From NCBI GenBank assembly GCA_036245525.1, contig BTPG01000005.1:211102916-211166915 (forward strand): a DNA stretch of 64,000 nucleotides, in the 5' to 3' direction. Below, piece after piece: positions 12,843-24,087 of the stretch. This stretch comes from Semisulcospira habei. Lineage: Eukaryota; Mollusca; Gastropoda; Semisulcospiridae. The notes below the pieces were generated by a model. The model was given only the letters and a program-made list of their open reading frames with translations, had not been told where the DNA came from and ran no database searches. Position 1 is the stretch's first letter. The number at the start of each line of letters is the position of its first letter. Position numbers and translations under genes: made by a program.

Positions 12843-13921
12843 CTGGGACTGCAGTGTCCACTGTTTTCGGGGTCCAGTCATCAGGTGACGTTTGTGGCTT
12901 GGCTGGCAATCTGGCTACAGGTGACCTTACGGTTGGTCCTGATCGCAGCAGCATGGACGATGCCGGTGTTCCCGTGGTGTCTGGCGAGAACAGCCGCACG
13001 CAAATAGCTGGGGTTTCACGCTCAGACAGCCTGTAACAACGCCATGGGGTGTCGGGGTATGACCGGGTGTGTGGGAAGGACGTTTCTCCGAAGCTGGTGT
13101 CAGCTGTGACAGTCGTTTCTATCACATCGGGGACAACCGCGCGTGTAAAGGCCGTTGGGCCGAAGTCGGCTGCAGTGGGCTCGCGCACGACAGTGCGCGG
13201 GCCCACTGCTGCCGACTTCGGCCTGATAGTCTTTGGCGTGCTGGGAACGGCTCCTGCATCAGTGATATCTGTGTCAGTAAGTTTTGTGCCAGCGACTTTT
13301 GTGTCCATGATTTTTCTACCAGTGGTTTTTGCGTCAGGGGTGGTTTCTGTGCTAGTGGCTTCATTTTTCCTGTTTTTCGTGGTGTCTGTGTCCATGGTTT
13401 TTGTTTCTGTGGGTTTGGCATCAGTGGGTTCTGTCACAAAGGCGGCGTCGGTGTCTGTGTCGACGATTTCTGTACCAGGTTTTTCTCTCACAATGGTTTG
13501 TGTCACAATGTTTTTGATGACAAAAGTTTCTGTGCCAACGGTTTCAATGAAACTAGTTTCCGTGACAACGGTTTCTGTGCCATCGGTTTCTGTGAAACTA
13601 GTTTCCGTGACAACGGTTTCTGTGCCATCGGTTTCTGTTAAACTAGTTTCCGTGACAACGGTTTCTGTGCCATCAGTTTGTATGAAACTAGTTTCCGTGA
13701 CAACGGTTTCTGTGCCATCGGTTTCTGTGAAACTAGTTTCCGTGACAACGGTTTCTATGCCAACGGGTTCTGTGAAACTGGTTTCCTCGACAAAGGTTTC
13801 CTGATCCATGGTTTGTATGTCAATGGTTTCGGTCTCAGATTTCTTGGTTTCCGGGTCCGCTCTGTACAGATGGTCGTCATCAGGAACCGGAGGCGAGCAC
13901 AACAACGTCCAGCCTGGCACT
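12843..13921 (-). CDS. Internal exon: Thr/Glu-rich protein with 15-residue repeats
   Basis: Minus-strand exon open for about 359 codons between an acceptor (CATTTTCAG before 13921) and a donor (CCCAG/GTGGTA after 12843), entering in phase 2 and leaving in phase 1. It starts VPGWTLLCSPPVPDDD, then has about six 15-residue repeats (ETSFTETDGTETVVT; 45-bp DNA unit, about 13790-13515), then a Thr/Lys/Asp-rich stretch and a Pro/Ser/Thr tail. No known domain or membrane segment is visible, and partner exons were not identified. Composition suggests an extracellular stalk or mucin-like region, but function is unknown. A palindromic repeat (13158-13223) is embedded in frame. The long frame could in part be favoured by the repeat composition. 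Confidence 0.5.
13158..13223. repeat. GC-rich palindrome, family K, inside exon
   Basis: Arms of about 30 bp (GGCCGAAGTCGGC ... GCCGACTTCGGCC) around GCACGACAGTGC. Related sequence lies at 1425-1500, and a shorter one at 16757-16800. Confidence 0.8.
13515..13790 (-). repeat. 45-bp coding tandem repeat
   Basis: About six copies of a 45-bp unit (plus strand GTTTCCGTGACAACGGTTTC...). The unit is a multiple of three, so copy changes keep the minus-strand frame. Confidence 0.9.
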
Positions 13922-14024
13922 CTGAAAATGACGGCGGTAAACCACGCGCAATTAACAGCATGTTAAACAAAGCAGTGAATCTCTGAAATGGCACATTCAG
14001 CAGGGCTGGTGACCAGTTATTAAT

Positions 14025-14034
14025 AATAATGATG

Positions 14035-14098
<64 letters not shown>
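14025..14098. repeat. (TAA)n microsatellite
   Basis: Pure AAT/TAA run. Confidence 0.97.
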
Positions 14099-14100
<2 letters not shown>

Positions 14101-14174
14101 GTAAAAAATAGTTGGAATATGTAATCAACCCCATATAAGCGACATTTTCAGACCATTTGTCTGACCTGATCGGC

Positions 14175-14699
14175 GTTAAGGCCCCGCTACACGTGCCCGG
14201 TTTTGAGGCCGATTCCCGATCAGTTTCGAATCGGTAGGTGATCGGACCGGACTGCAAAAGCGTGTTCAGTGCCACACTGACATTCCCCGACTTTATTTAT
14301 CCCGCCCCGACCTGTTTGAATCGAAGATCTAGGTCAGTCGTACAGGCTGTTCAGCGAAATGACTGCTAGTTTTGACAGTGATGATCACGTGCTTGCATTA
14401 TCAGTAGTTTTGCATCATATTCGGGAAGAGGCGGGCGAAACATCGGCAACGGCGGTGTTACTGATCACAACAGGCGTGTTCGGCCATTTGCAAACTGAAA
14501 CGACGTGCTTTGCGAGACGCGCTCTGATTAGTTGAAGCTTACAACCGGGGCCGATTCGGATCGGGAAAACAGAGCAGGTTCTGGACACCCGATTCCCAGC
14601 CGATTGGGACCGGATCGGATAATTGACGTCATCCGATCGCAATCGGATCGGAATCGGCTTCAAAATCGGGGCACAATCGGCCCGTGTGGCGGGGCCTTT
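14175..14699. mobile_element. TIR element with TTA flanks (Harbinger-like MITE)
   Basis: Inverted termini AGGCCCCGCTACACGTGCCC and its imperfect inverse (GGGCC.GTGTGGCGGGGCCT), extended by GGCCGATTCCCGATC-type sub-terminal repeats. Flanked by TTA on both sides (GCG-TTA ... TTA-GCG). The 3-bp TWA duplication fits PIF/Harbinger-type elements. No transposase is encoded. Confidence 0.65.
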
Positions 14700-14870
14700 A
14701 GCGAGCCCCACCGCACAGTACATTACTCATCAGCAGGTAATTGTACTAAAGGAACAAAATAACTTTTGTTGGCGCTTTTTTTTTTTTTTTTGCGGCGGGA
14801 GATGTTTAGCGTAGTAGACCTAATCGTGTGAACGGAACTAGACACCCGATGTGGTTTGAAACAATGCTTA

Positions 14871-15033
14871 TAACCCCTTCATTGCTGAGGAAAATACCAC
14901 CCCGGTGCAAGAGGTATAGATCCTCATGAGCCCCCGCTGAAACAACTTTTCTACTCATGTTCCTTTCACAGCTATGTGACTTTGACGTTAAATTTGGAAT
15001 GATTTCTGCGTTGACTGAGAGTGCAGGGGTTAA
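14871..15033. mobile_element. Palindromic MITE, family B copy 4 (half hairpin)
   Basis: Left end TAACCCCTTCATTGCTG, right end GTGCAGGGGTTAA. Only the left hairpin arm (AAGAGGTATAGATCCTCATG) remains. Confidence 0.7.
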
Positions 15034-15361
15034 TGAGATTTATTTTACGGCCGTGTAACACACAATAGTACGGCGGAAGACATTTTGCTGACTGGGCATT
15101 TGCTACAATAAATGCAAGTATGATTGTCTACACCTACCTGCGCAGCCGACGGAGATGCCTTCAGTCTGACGCGAGGCCTTGGTGCAGTGTTACCTGTATC
15201 GGTTACTTTGTTTATATGTAAAGTTTGTACTTCGCCTTACGTCCCGCCAGCAACCAACAGACTAGCTCAGGATGTCTCTGCACCGACTACTGATCGCAGT
15301 CTTCATGGAACGTGTCACCCGCATTACACCTTAACTTGATGAACAGAGACAGATTTGGTCG

Positions 15362-15435
15362 ACAAGAGACATAATTTATATTCACATGAGTCCCTGCTTC
15401 TGCAGGGGTTCATGTGAATCTATGCCTCTTGCAGA
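15362..15435. repeat. Hairpin, family B copy 5
   Basis: Stem ATTCACATGAGTCCCTGC paired with GCAGGGGTTCATGTGAAT. The arm differs from copies 2 and 3 at paired positions. Confidence 0.8.
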
Positions 15436-15715
15436 TGGGAGGAAGAGGATCAGGTGTTGTCGGCGCGACATGACACGGATAAAAGTGGGAGAAGAAAATA
15501 CCGGTATTGTAAGGAGGCAGGTCATGTGCCTGATTTTCAATGCAACTATTCATGTTGGAACGAAACGCGAGGGCCAATCCGAAAGTTTCTGGATGCATGA
15601 CACCTTAGAGCTAGAGCACAATGTGCTAGCAGAACACAATAATCACACAAACAACCCAAGCAAAATGTCACGTGTTGACGACATGCGTTTTCATCAGTAA
15701 CTGCTTCCAGAGAAT

Positions 15716-16745
15716 GTAATAATAATAATAATTACGGTATTTATAATGCGCTTATCTTATAATAATTATAACTCTAAGCGCACACTCACAACTCGCGCAC
15801 GCATGCGCACGCTTTAGACAATGACTCACGTACCACAAACAGTGAAATACATTACAACGGTCAGCTTGGGGTGGGGAGTGTGGTGATATAGTGCTAAAAC
15901 TGTTGAAAGAGGTGAGTTTTGAGGGCGGACTGGAAGGAGGAGAGAGAGTGTTTCTGACGGAGAGAGAGTGGGAGAGTGTTCCAGGTGGATGGACCGTAGA
16001 CGGAGAAGGAGCGGGGGCCGAAAGTGTTAAGTTTGGTGCGAGGGATGTGGAGGCGGAGAGGGTCGGAGGCAGAGCGGAGAGAGCGGGAAGGTGTGTAGGG
16101 GTGAAGTAAGTTAGAGAGATAGGCAGGAGCGCAGTTGTTCAGGGATTTGTAGCAGAGAGACAGAACTTTGTATTGGATGCGTTGGGGGATTGGAAGCCAG
16201 TGGAGGAGTTTGAGCAGGGGTGTGATGTGGTCGGATTTGTTCTTTCTGAGGACGAGGCGGGCAGCATTGTTCTGGACGCGCTGGAGAGTGAAGATGGTGG
16301 AGTGAGGGAGACCGGAAAGGAGAGAGTTGCAATAGTCGATGCGAGATAAGATGAGAGAGACAGCAAGTTTGGTGGCAGCTTCGGTAGTGAGGTATTTTCT
16401 GATCTGACTGATGCGGCGGAGGTGGAAATAGCATGCCTGGGTCGTGGCGGAGACGAAGCTGGTCATGGACAGAGAGGAATCGAGGATGACGCCGAGGTTC
16501 TTGGCCGAGTCAGAGAGGGAGATGGGGGTGCTATCGAGTTGAAGGTGGAGAGAGGGAGGGAGCTGGGAGAGTTTCTGGCGAGTGCCTACCAGCATGGCTT
16601 CCGTTTTGTCGTCGTTCAGTTTCAGCTTGTTTGCTGTCATCCAGTTTTTCACGTCTTCGTAGCAGTCAGCCGTGTACCCCTTCACGTCGCCTGGAAGCAG
16701 GTTTTCACCTGGTTTTAGAGGGATGAACAGCCATTTCATTCGCAA
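15716..16745 (-). mobile_element. L2/CR1-type LINE, 5'-truncated copy
   Basis: The minus strand is open for 283 codons (16745-15894) across the C-terminal third of ORF2: the WMTANKLKLNDDKTEAML block, LGVILDSSLSM, the SRIDYCNSLLSGLP block and STWNTLPLSLR. A 3' UTR ends in ATT repeats at 15716. It closely matches 23050-24003 on the other strand. The copy starts just after the catalytic domain, as expected for incomplete reverse transcription. The intact frame suggests recent arrival. Confidence 0.9.
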
Positions 16746-16917
16746 TCCAATGCGCTAAAGGCCATCGGGCCGATGTCGGCCGCCGTTGGCCCTTGGCCAT
16801 TGGGACGAGAGTCTAAATTTTAAGGTGACACTTTCTTTAACCTCACCTCTGAGGTGCCTATGTGTAAAACTGATGATCAGTGAAAGCAACAGTTTGTGCA
16901 TGTGCTATGTGCTGTAT

Positions 16918-16998
16918 TTAACCCTTTGGCCGTTGGTAGCGGTTTTTGTCCACAGGGATCATCGCGACAGGAACCGCTACCGACAGACAAAGGGTTTA
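16918..16998. mobile_element. Palindromic element, family D copy 2
   Basis: TTTAACCCTTTGGCCGTTGG and CGACAGACAAAGGGTTTAA ends, with stem GGTAGCGGTT / AACCGCTACC. Confidence 0.8.
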
Positions 16999-17216
16999 AG
17001 TGCAAGCCACATTGTAGCAAGTCACATCTGATTCTCAATGCTAAAACCAGTTCAAATTACTGAGCCGGGACAAAGCGAATTCTGGATGTTACCGGAGTTG
17101 GAGATATTTCTCGTCTACCCTTGTTCGAGCGCAGCTTACTTTTTTGTTGGACAGTAATTCAAACATGCCGTTTCATTGTCCGCAGGATGTTGTCTTTAAG
17201 GCTGTTTATCGAGGCC

Positions 17217-17296
17217 TTGACTCATTCGAGACGTGCCGCCTCCGGATACGCGGCATAAGCCGCGTATCCGGAGGCGGCACGTCTCGAATGAGTTAA
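17217..17296. mobile_element. TTAA palindrome, family C copy 2
   Basis: 38-bp arms with a single end mismatch (TTGA versus TTAA) and a 4-base ATAA loop. Stem contains ACGTGCCGCCTCCGGATACG. Confidence 0.9.
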
Positions 17297-17980
17297 TAAC
17301 GGCTGCTGGAGCGTGCATAGGCAGCAGGGTTCGTGCGGCTGAGCAAGCTTATAGGCCGTGTTATATCGGAGCGCACAAAGGTTTCCCCAAATATCTGCCC
17401 AAAGAAACACTGTTCTGTGCCACCTTAACAACAAATACCATTTAGTGCCGATTGAAATAATATGCAATATTTTTATTTTTTATTTTTTATTTATATACTG
17501 AACTCCTATTATTTGTCGGTATTGCTGTTGAGTCGTAAACATTTGATGACAAGACTAGAACATGCCATGTTCAAAACCCTTAATATAGAACCCGGCAGAT
17601 TTCAATATCGAGATCAGGCATGCAGACTTCATATAATATGCCTGCGTTGATTCTGGTTTGAAAACTTAGCCAATTCACCTGGAAATGGATCTTCCTTATG
17701 CTGGCTTGATATAGCTGGGGCACATTCAGGGATGTAAAAATCAGTCATTTCATAAACAAATCCTATTCTTTACGACTGCACAGCAAACCTGACACATTGC
17801 TCGAGTTTCCTAAACGTAAATCGTATGAGCTCAACTGGCACTGAATGATATTTGTTGTCAGAATGGTATAGACACGGCAGTGAAGAGCATCCACAACGTT
17901 ACGGAGCGGCCCTAGCCTCGTAAATGTAAACATACATAATACATGCAGTTGCTCATCCGGCTCTTCCATCTTCAAGTGGC
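17297..17980. other. No gene seen
   Basis: Short open frames only; no domain, splice pattern or repeat recognised. Confidence 0.5.
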
Positions 17981-18060
17981 ATACATGAGGCCCCCGCGAC
18001 TGCGGTAAGTTAGTGCGACTGCAAGGGCTCATGCGAATCTCTGCCTCTGGGTGGCGTGCA
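17981..18060. repeat. Hairpin, family B, decayed copy
   Basis: GAGGCCCCCGCGACTGCGG followed by CAAGGGCTCATGCGAATCTC: a broken stem. Confidence 0.6.
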
Positions 18061-18171
18061 CTGATCCTCAAACTGAGGGAGGTTAACAGCGGGAGCGGGC
18101 CATGCAAGACTGCACTCCAACAAAGTTCTAGATCCTGTTTCCATCACGCGCTGGACATGAATGAACAGTTT

Positions 18172-18388
18172 TGTAACCCCTTCTCTGGCAGATGACGCAG
18201 GTTGAGTGCCTGCACTCTTCGCTAATTCACCCCCATAGAGCCCAAGTCGTTCTAGGAACATGGGTTCAAATTGGTCTCAGCAAGAGGCATAGATCCTCAT
18301 GAGCCCCCGCACTTGCGGGGGCTCATGAGGATCTATGTCTCTTGCCGTTGGATGGGGTTCACCTTTTCTTGGCAGCGAAGGGGTCAGT
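18172..18388. mobile_element. Palindromic MITE, family B copy 7
   Basis: Outer ends TGTAACCCCTTCTCTGGC and GGCAGCGAAGGGGTCA enclose a near-perfect hairpin (18283-18346, AAGAGGCATAGATCCTCATG). Confidence 0.8.
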
Positions 18389-18411
18389 CACGTGATAGGG
18401 TCCCGCGACTA

Positions 18412-18700
18412 CATGGGGACGTACCCGTAGTGGATAAGACACTGCGCTGGCAGTCTAACATCCCAGATTCGAATCCCCTGGTGGGCAGGAATGGGATGTG
18501 GACTTTTCCTCATTCCCATCGAGTCAAATTTACGTACAGACGCGGCTTACGGTTGCCTGTCTCGCCTTCGTGTGTACAGCACGCATAATCACCAGTGCGC
18601 ACGTTAAAAATCCCATTATCACTAGTCGAAAAGAAAAGGCCCGGTAGGACCGGTGAAATGGAAACAGAAATATATCACATGCACCGAAGTTAATAGTAGG
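18412..18700 (+). mobile_element. tRNA-derived SINE
   Basis: The head resembles a tRNA gene with a box A-like motif (CCCGTAGTGGAT, 18424-18435) and box B (GATTCGAATCC, 18466-18476). This is followed by an unrelated body containing GCACGTTAAAAATCCCATTA. It cannot be a functional tRNA because no cloverleaf closes. A degraded relative of the body lies at 50830-50960. Confidence 0.75.
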
Positions 18701-18977
18701 GCGGAGGTTTGCACATAAAGTAGCGCTTCGGTAGCAGCAGGCTTTCAAAGCTTCAGTTTCCATCCCTACGGCGCCTCGAACATCTTTAATTAGATGGATA
18801 TGTGCGCCTCGGAGACACCATGCCATACCATACCATAGGGTCTCGTGATAGGGACCCGTCCTACACTGGGTTGATCGTGTGCCCTTCAGTTGATTATAGA
18901 TGTTGCCGTCAGAGCCCCTGATCACAGTCCATTAGAACAGTCTCAGCGAAAGTGTCCAGGCAACATCATTCTTTATT

Positions 18978-19097
18978 TTAACCCATTTAGCCCCGGGGGA
19001 CCCTGCAGCAGGAGATGAACAATCCATCTCTTACAACTGGTACTACATAGTCGTCAGACAACGCCTTTAAAAGTTTGGAAAATGCGGCCGTAGGGTT
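18978..19097. mobile_element. Family A element lacking its hairpin
   Basis: Left end TTAACCCATTTAGCCCCGG joined to the opposite flank (CCATCTCTTACAACTGGTAC ... GTAGGGTTA). The palindrome is cleanly missing, as expected for deletion of a hairpin. Confidence 0.7.
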
Positions 19098-19119
19098 AGG
19101 TGTGAAAATGTGGTACAGC

Positions 19120-19190
19120 TGTTGCAAATGTTTAATAAATTGTGTTGTACCGTTTTTTCTAAGCGTGTTTCTTTCTCCGTTGGGTACTTC
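19120..19190 (+). repeat. Family J repeat fragment
   Basis: Shares AATAAATTGTGTTGTACCG and GCGTGTTTCTTTCTCCGTTG with 57263-57323. Confidence 0.75.
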
Positions 19191-19196
19191 TTTTCT

Positions 19197-19530
19197 GTTG
19201 CAAATGAGTTGGTTGGTTAGTTCGGGGTTTAACGTCCACGGCACCGAAGTGATAATGGACGGCCCTGACGGGCGGGGTTATGGGGGACAGGGAAATCTAT
19301 TCCCTATGGAGTACGACCTGAACACTGATCAATTTAGGGGCACTGCAACTGTGCCACTTTGATTTAACCAGGACCTTTCCACGGACACGCTATGGAACAA
19401 GCCCGTCTTTTTCCCCCTGGATTGCGAGTCCAGCTACCGACCCGGGACGTTGACGGGGACTCGAACCCACGACCCGGGGATTCCCTTCGCTCTCTTGCTC
19501 CGACGCTTAACCGCCTGAGCTATTTCGGAC
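19197..19530 (-). mobile_element. tRNA-derived SINE, minus strand
   Basis: On the minus strand, box A TAGCTCAGGCGG (19522-19511) and box B GGTTCGAGTCC (19467-19457) head a body that ends in CGTTAAACCCCGAACTAACC and a CAAC-type tail. Confidence 0.8.
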
Positions 19531-19705
19531 TCTGAATTGAGTTTGGAAGTCCCATTCTTTTGATTACTTCAGTTCTGTCAGTTCCCACACCTCTTGTATC
19601 GAGTCTTCCACTTGACCCATCCATCATTCGCTCCTTGTCAGTCTGCTGCCTTTTGTCTTTGACCTTTCATGAAGCGGATTGTCGGTGAACTGAGAAGCTT
19701 TCTTA

Positions 19706-19772
19706 TCCAAGAGGCATACATCGTCATGAGCCTCCGCAACGGCTAGGGCTCATGAGGATCTATGCCTGTTTC
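19706..19772. repeat. Hairpin, family B copy 8 (decayed)
   Basis: AAGAGGCATACATCGTCATG with partial complement ATGAGGATCTATGCCTGTT. Confidence 0.7.
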
Positions 19773-19793
19773 TGGCCTCATTCAGTGCTCATG

Positions 19794-20015
19794 TTACTAA
19801 CCCTTATCATTCGGAATGTGTGACATAAGTTTGACTAAAATTGTTCAAGGGTAGTGCCAGAATAGCTTGGCGCCTCTAGGCGCCAAGCTATTCTGGCACC
19901 ACCCTTGAACTAAAGCCATTGGTCTATATCATTATCTGTAAATACTATATAAATGTGGCTTGCATGTGGCAGTGTGCAAATTTGAAGCTTGTAGCCTCAG
20001 TATGATATGGGTTAA
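19794..20015. mobile_element. TTAA palindromic MITE, family A copy 9
   Basis: Core hairpin 19843-19910 (AAGGGTAGTGCCAGAATAGC with its inverse, loop TCT). Outer ends CTAACCC and GGGTTAAG. Confidence 0.75.
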
Positions 20016-20143
20016 GACGGACCGCAAGTATATCACCAAGGAACAACTAAAGGAAGCCATGAAAAAAGAAAGTAAGAGAAAAACATTGGCAATCTTCTTC
20101 ATGCAGTTTTGTACATTACCTTACCATTATTAGACTTCGATCT

Positions 20144-20260
20144 TTGTTTGTTTGTTTGTTTGTGTGGTTGTTTGACTCATTGGTTGGTTGGTTGCTTAAT
20201 TGGCTGGCTGGTAATCTGGTTCGTTGGTTGATTATCTGGTTGGTGGGTTATTTCTCACTT
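20144..20260. repeat. TTTG/GGTT simple-sequence region
   Basis: TTTG run followed by GGTT-rich sequence. Confidence 0.85.
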
Positions 20261-20559
20261 GTTTTAGCTAATTGCGTCTCGTACAGATTTCACACACACT
20301 TCTCTTTAGAAGTCCTGGAACTGCCGTAATCAGCCCACAGCCGCAGCAAGTGAACACACTGTCGGCGGCACCGGCCGCGCAGTAGATGGCGTGGCGACGT
20401 AGAGATAGCAGTTGTTGGCGTGTGTATCTGATGAGCATGATTGTTTGTGAGGGCAAGAAAAACAAAGACGGTGAGTGATGCCTTACACGGCATCCGATCG
20501 CGAAAGAGAGGCCGCAGGGGCGGAATTAGCAGAAGGCAGGACGCACCACCACACACACA

Positions 20560-21010
20560 ACCACACACTTCTTCCCCTTTCCAAATGCCCTTCCACACCT
20601 TCCGCCTCCCCCCGCCTCCCTGTCTTCTCCCCCTCCTTTCCTTCTTCTCCCATTTTTTTCTCCTCTCTCCCTCATCTACCGCTCCCTGCTCTCCTCGGCC
20701 GCCCCCTCCCCCGCCCTCATCCCCCTTCCTCCCCTCACCTCCTTCGCCTGCTTTTTCCTCCTCGTCCCCTCCTCCCCCTTTCTCCTCCCCTTCACTCCCC
20801 CCCCCTCATCTTTTCCTACTCCCCTTCCTCCCCCTCTCCTCCCCTCCTGTCGCATCCTCTTTTTTTGCCCGGTTCTCCTTCCCCGTCTTTTCCTCCTCCC
20901 CCCTCCTTCCTCTTCCCCCCCCCCCTCCATCCTCTTTCCCCATCTCCACGCTCCTCCTTCTTTGTCCTCTTCTTCGTCCGTTTCTTCTCCCTCTTCTTCC
21001 TCTTCTGCTT
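20560..21010. repeat. Pyrimidine-rich low-complexity tract
   Basis: CCT/CTT-rich for 450 bp just upstream of the LINE endonuclease. It may be that element's 5' region. The long Pro/Ser frames across it come from composition. Confidence 0.7.
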
Positions 21011-21015
21011 CATCC

Positions 21016-24003
21016 AAACTGAAACTGTGTCTGTTCAATGCACAGTTTGTCTGCAGAGATTACAAAGCCGACGTGATTTCAGATTTCATTCTAGACAATG
21101 ATCTAGATGTTTTCGTGATCACCGAAACGTGGCTCCATTATCGCCAGCGTCACTCCGAGTGGCTACCGCCTGGTCTCCTTCCCGCATGCTTCCAGAGGGG
21201 GGTGGCATTGCCATCATCTACAGAGACTGTCTTTCTGCTCACCTCTCCTTCTCTCAGTCTCTCCCTTTTGCTCATCCCTCCTTTGAATCTGTCGAGGCCG
21301 TAGCAACACTCCCTGGCCAGTCCCTCATCTTCTCATGTATCTATCGTCCCCCTCCAAGTTATCAAAACAAACTCACAAACTCCATGTTCTTCACCGAGTT
21401 TGACCTCCTCCTCGACCACTACAGCACACGACCCGGAAAACACACCCTTCTTGGCGACTTCCAACTTCCACTTTGACAAACCCGACCACCCTGACACAAA
21501 ACGCCTTTGCACGTCACATCAAACCACAATCTTACACAACACATCACTAAACCCACCCACCAACTCGGCCACACCCTCGACTGGATCATCACCCGCACCT
21601 CCGATCAACTCTTTCTCGACTCTGACATCTCCTCTGTGCTCCCCTCTGACCACCTCGCTATTCTCGTCTCTCTCAACCTACCTCCCCCGAAAAAAAACCA
21701 AGCTCCTTGTCTCTCGTCGCAAACTAAAATGTGTCAACCGAGAGAGCTTCTTCGACGAAGCTGTCGACCTTCTCTTGGACCCGCCCCCTCTCCTGATCTT
21801 GCATCCCATTTCGATTCCTCCCTTCGAAAACTCCTAGACACCCATGCCCCTGACACCACCTGCTTCATACCCAAACGACTCCCCTCCCATTGGCTCACTG
21901 ACGACATAGCTGAGGCCAAGCGCGAGCGCCGACAAGCGTAACGCCGCTGGAGCTCATCTGACCTCACTGTTCACAGACAGATCTTCCAAACCACCAGATC
22001 CAAATTCTGCAGAATGATTTCCGACTCCAAAACAAAATCCTGGAATCAACTTCTTTCAAAACCCTCTACGCTACCATGAACACACTCCTAGACATTTCTA
22101 AAGACTCTCCTCTCCCCAACACACACAGCAAAGATGAACTCCCGTCCGCTTTTGCCACCTATGTTTCCGACAAAATCCAAACTCTGCGCAACACACTCGA
22201 TACATTGTCTTCTCCGCCTTGCCCTCCCGAACCCCCCCCCCCCTTTTTTCCGGCACTCACCTCTCGTCCTTCCGCCCCGTCTCTCAGGATGAAGTCCTCA
22301 AGACCATAAAGTACATGCCTTTCAAAACCTGCGAACTAGACCCCCTGCCAGCTTTTCTCTACCGGTACGGCCTTCCAAAATTTCTGCCCTTCATTACCGA
22401 CATCATCAACACATCTCTAGAAAATGGCTCCGTCCGCGATATCTTCAAGTACGCCATCGTCCGTCCTCTCCTAAAAAACCACAACCTCGACCCAAACGAT
22501 CACAAGAACTATCGCCCAGTCTCCAATCTCTCTTTCCTGTCAACGCTTCTTGAGAAGGTTGTTCTCAACCAGCTCAACCTCCACCTCACCGACACCAATC
22601 TCCTCAGTCCCTTCCAGTCTGCCTATCGCAAACATCACAGCACTGAAACAGCCCTTCTACATATCCTAAACGACCCGTTCCTCTCCACCGACTAGGTCAA
22701 CATCTCCCTTCATACGCTACTCGATCTCTCTGCCGCCTTCGACACTATAGACCACTCTATCCTCCTCCACCGCCTTCACCACTCCTTTGTCATCACTGAC
22801 TCTGCTCACTCCTGGTTCCTCTCCGACAGACAGCAGTCCGTCACCATCGACGGCGTCTCCTCCAACCCAGTCAGGCTCTCCTACGGAGTTCCACAGGGGT
22901 CCGTCCTGGGACCAGTCCTTTTCACACTCTACACCTCTCCCCTGTTCATCATCATCCAGTCTCATCACATACACCACCACCTCTACACTGACGACTCACA
23001 ACTACTAGACAAAGACAAACTCGACATCACCCAGTCACTACTGACTCGCACGGCTGACTGCTACGAAGACGCGAAAAACTGGATGACAGCAAACAAGCTT
23101 AAACTGAACGACGACAAAACGGAAGCCATGCTGGTAGGCACTCGCCAGAAACTTTCCCAGCTCCCTCCCTCGCTCCACCTTCAACTCGACAGCACTCCCA
23201 TCTCCCTCTCTGACTCGGCCAAGAACCTCGGCGTTATCCTCGATTCCTCTCTTTCCATGACCAGCTTCGTCTCCGCCACGGCCCAGGCATGCTATTTCCA
23301 CCTCCGTCGCATAAGTCAGATCAGAAAATACCTCACCACCGAAGCTGCCACCAAACTTGCTGTCTCTCTCATATCATCTCGCATCGTCTATTGCAACTCT
23401 CTCCTTTCCGGCCTCCCTCACTCCACCACTTTCACTCTCCAGCGCGTCCAGAACAATGCTCCCCGCCTCGTCCTCAGAAAGAAAAAATCCGACCACATCA
23501 CTCTCCTGCTCAAACTCCTTCACTGGCTCCCCATCCCCCAACGCATCCAATATAAGATTCTATCTCTCTGCTACAAATCCCTGAACAACTACGCTCCTAC
23601 CTATCTCTCCAACTTACTTCACCCTTACACTCCTTAGCGTTCTCTCCGCTCCTCTTCCGACCCTCTCCGTCTCCACATCCCCCACACCAAACTCAGCACT
23701 TTTGGCCCCCCGCTTCTTCTCCGGCTACGGTCCATCCACCTGGAACACTCTCCCACTCTCTCTCCGTCAGAAACACTTTCTCTCCTCCTTTCAGTCCGCA
23801 CTCAAAACTCACCTCTTTTAACAGTTCTAGCACTATATCACCACATTCCCCACCCCAAGCTGACTGTCGTAATGTATTTGTGGTACGCGAGTCTTTGTCT
23901 AAAGCGTGCGCATGCGTGCACGAGTTGTGAGTGCGCGCTTAGAGTTATAATTATTATAAGATAAGCGCATTATAAATACCGTAATTATTATTATTATTAT
24001 TAT
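21016..24003 (+). mobile_element. L2/CR1-type LINE, nearly full ORF2, inactivated
   Basis: Plus strand: an apurinic-type endonuclease starts at about 21016 (KLKLCLFNAQ, DVFVITETWL), with later endonuclease blocks (GDF near 21460, SDHLAILV near 21640). The reverse transcriptase covers about 22300-23010 (DPLPAFLYRYG, NYRPVSNLSFLS, LLDLSAAFDTIDH, YGVPQGSVLGPVLF, YTDDSQL) and the C-terminus runs to about 23820. A 3' UTR ends in ATT repeats. At least four frame changes and a stop at 22693-22695 disrupt it, and the active-site box reads YTDD. It is the same family as 15716-16745. Confidence 0.9.
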
Positions 24004-24087
24004 GTCAAACTATATATTATACATATAGATTCTTACATCGGTGTTTAGGTGATACTGAGAATCTCACTCGAGTGGTTTTAAAAGCTT

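Noticed and set aside
13049..13804. Plus-strand frame of 251 Val/Ser-rich codons
   Set aside because: It is the antisense of the 45-bp repeats of the minus-strand exon, which has splice sites and a longer frame.
18424..18476. tRNA gene (box A and box B present)
   Set aside because: Acceptor stem does not close and the sequence continues into a repeat body; it is a SINE head. The same holds for 19457-19522 and 26323-26377.
20441..21101. Pro/Ser/Phe-rich frames as a LINE ORF1
   Set aside because: Pyrimidine-tract composition without an esterase, zinc knuckle or coiled coil; no support as a protein.
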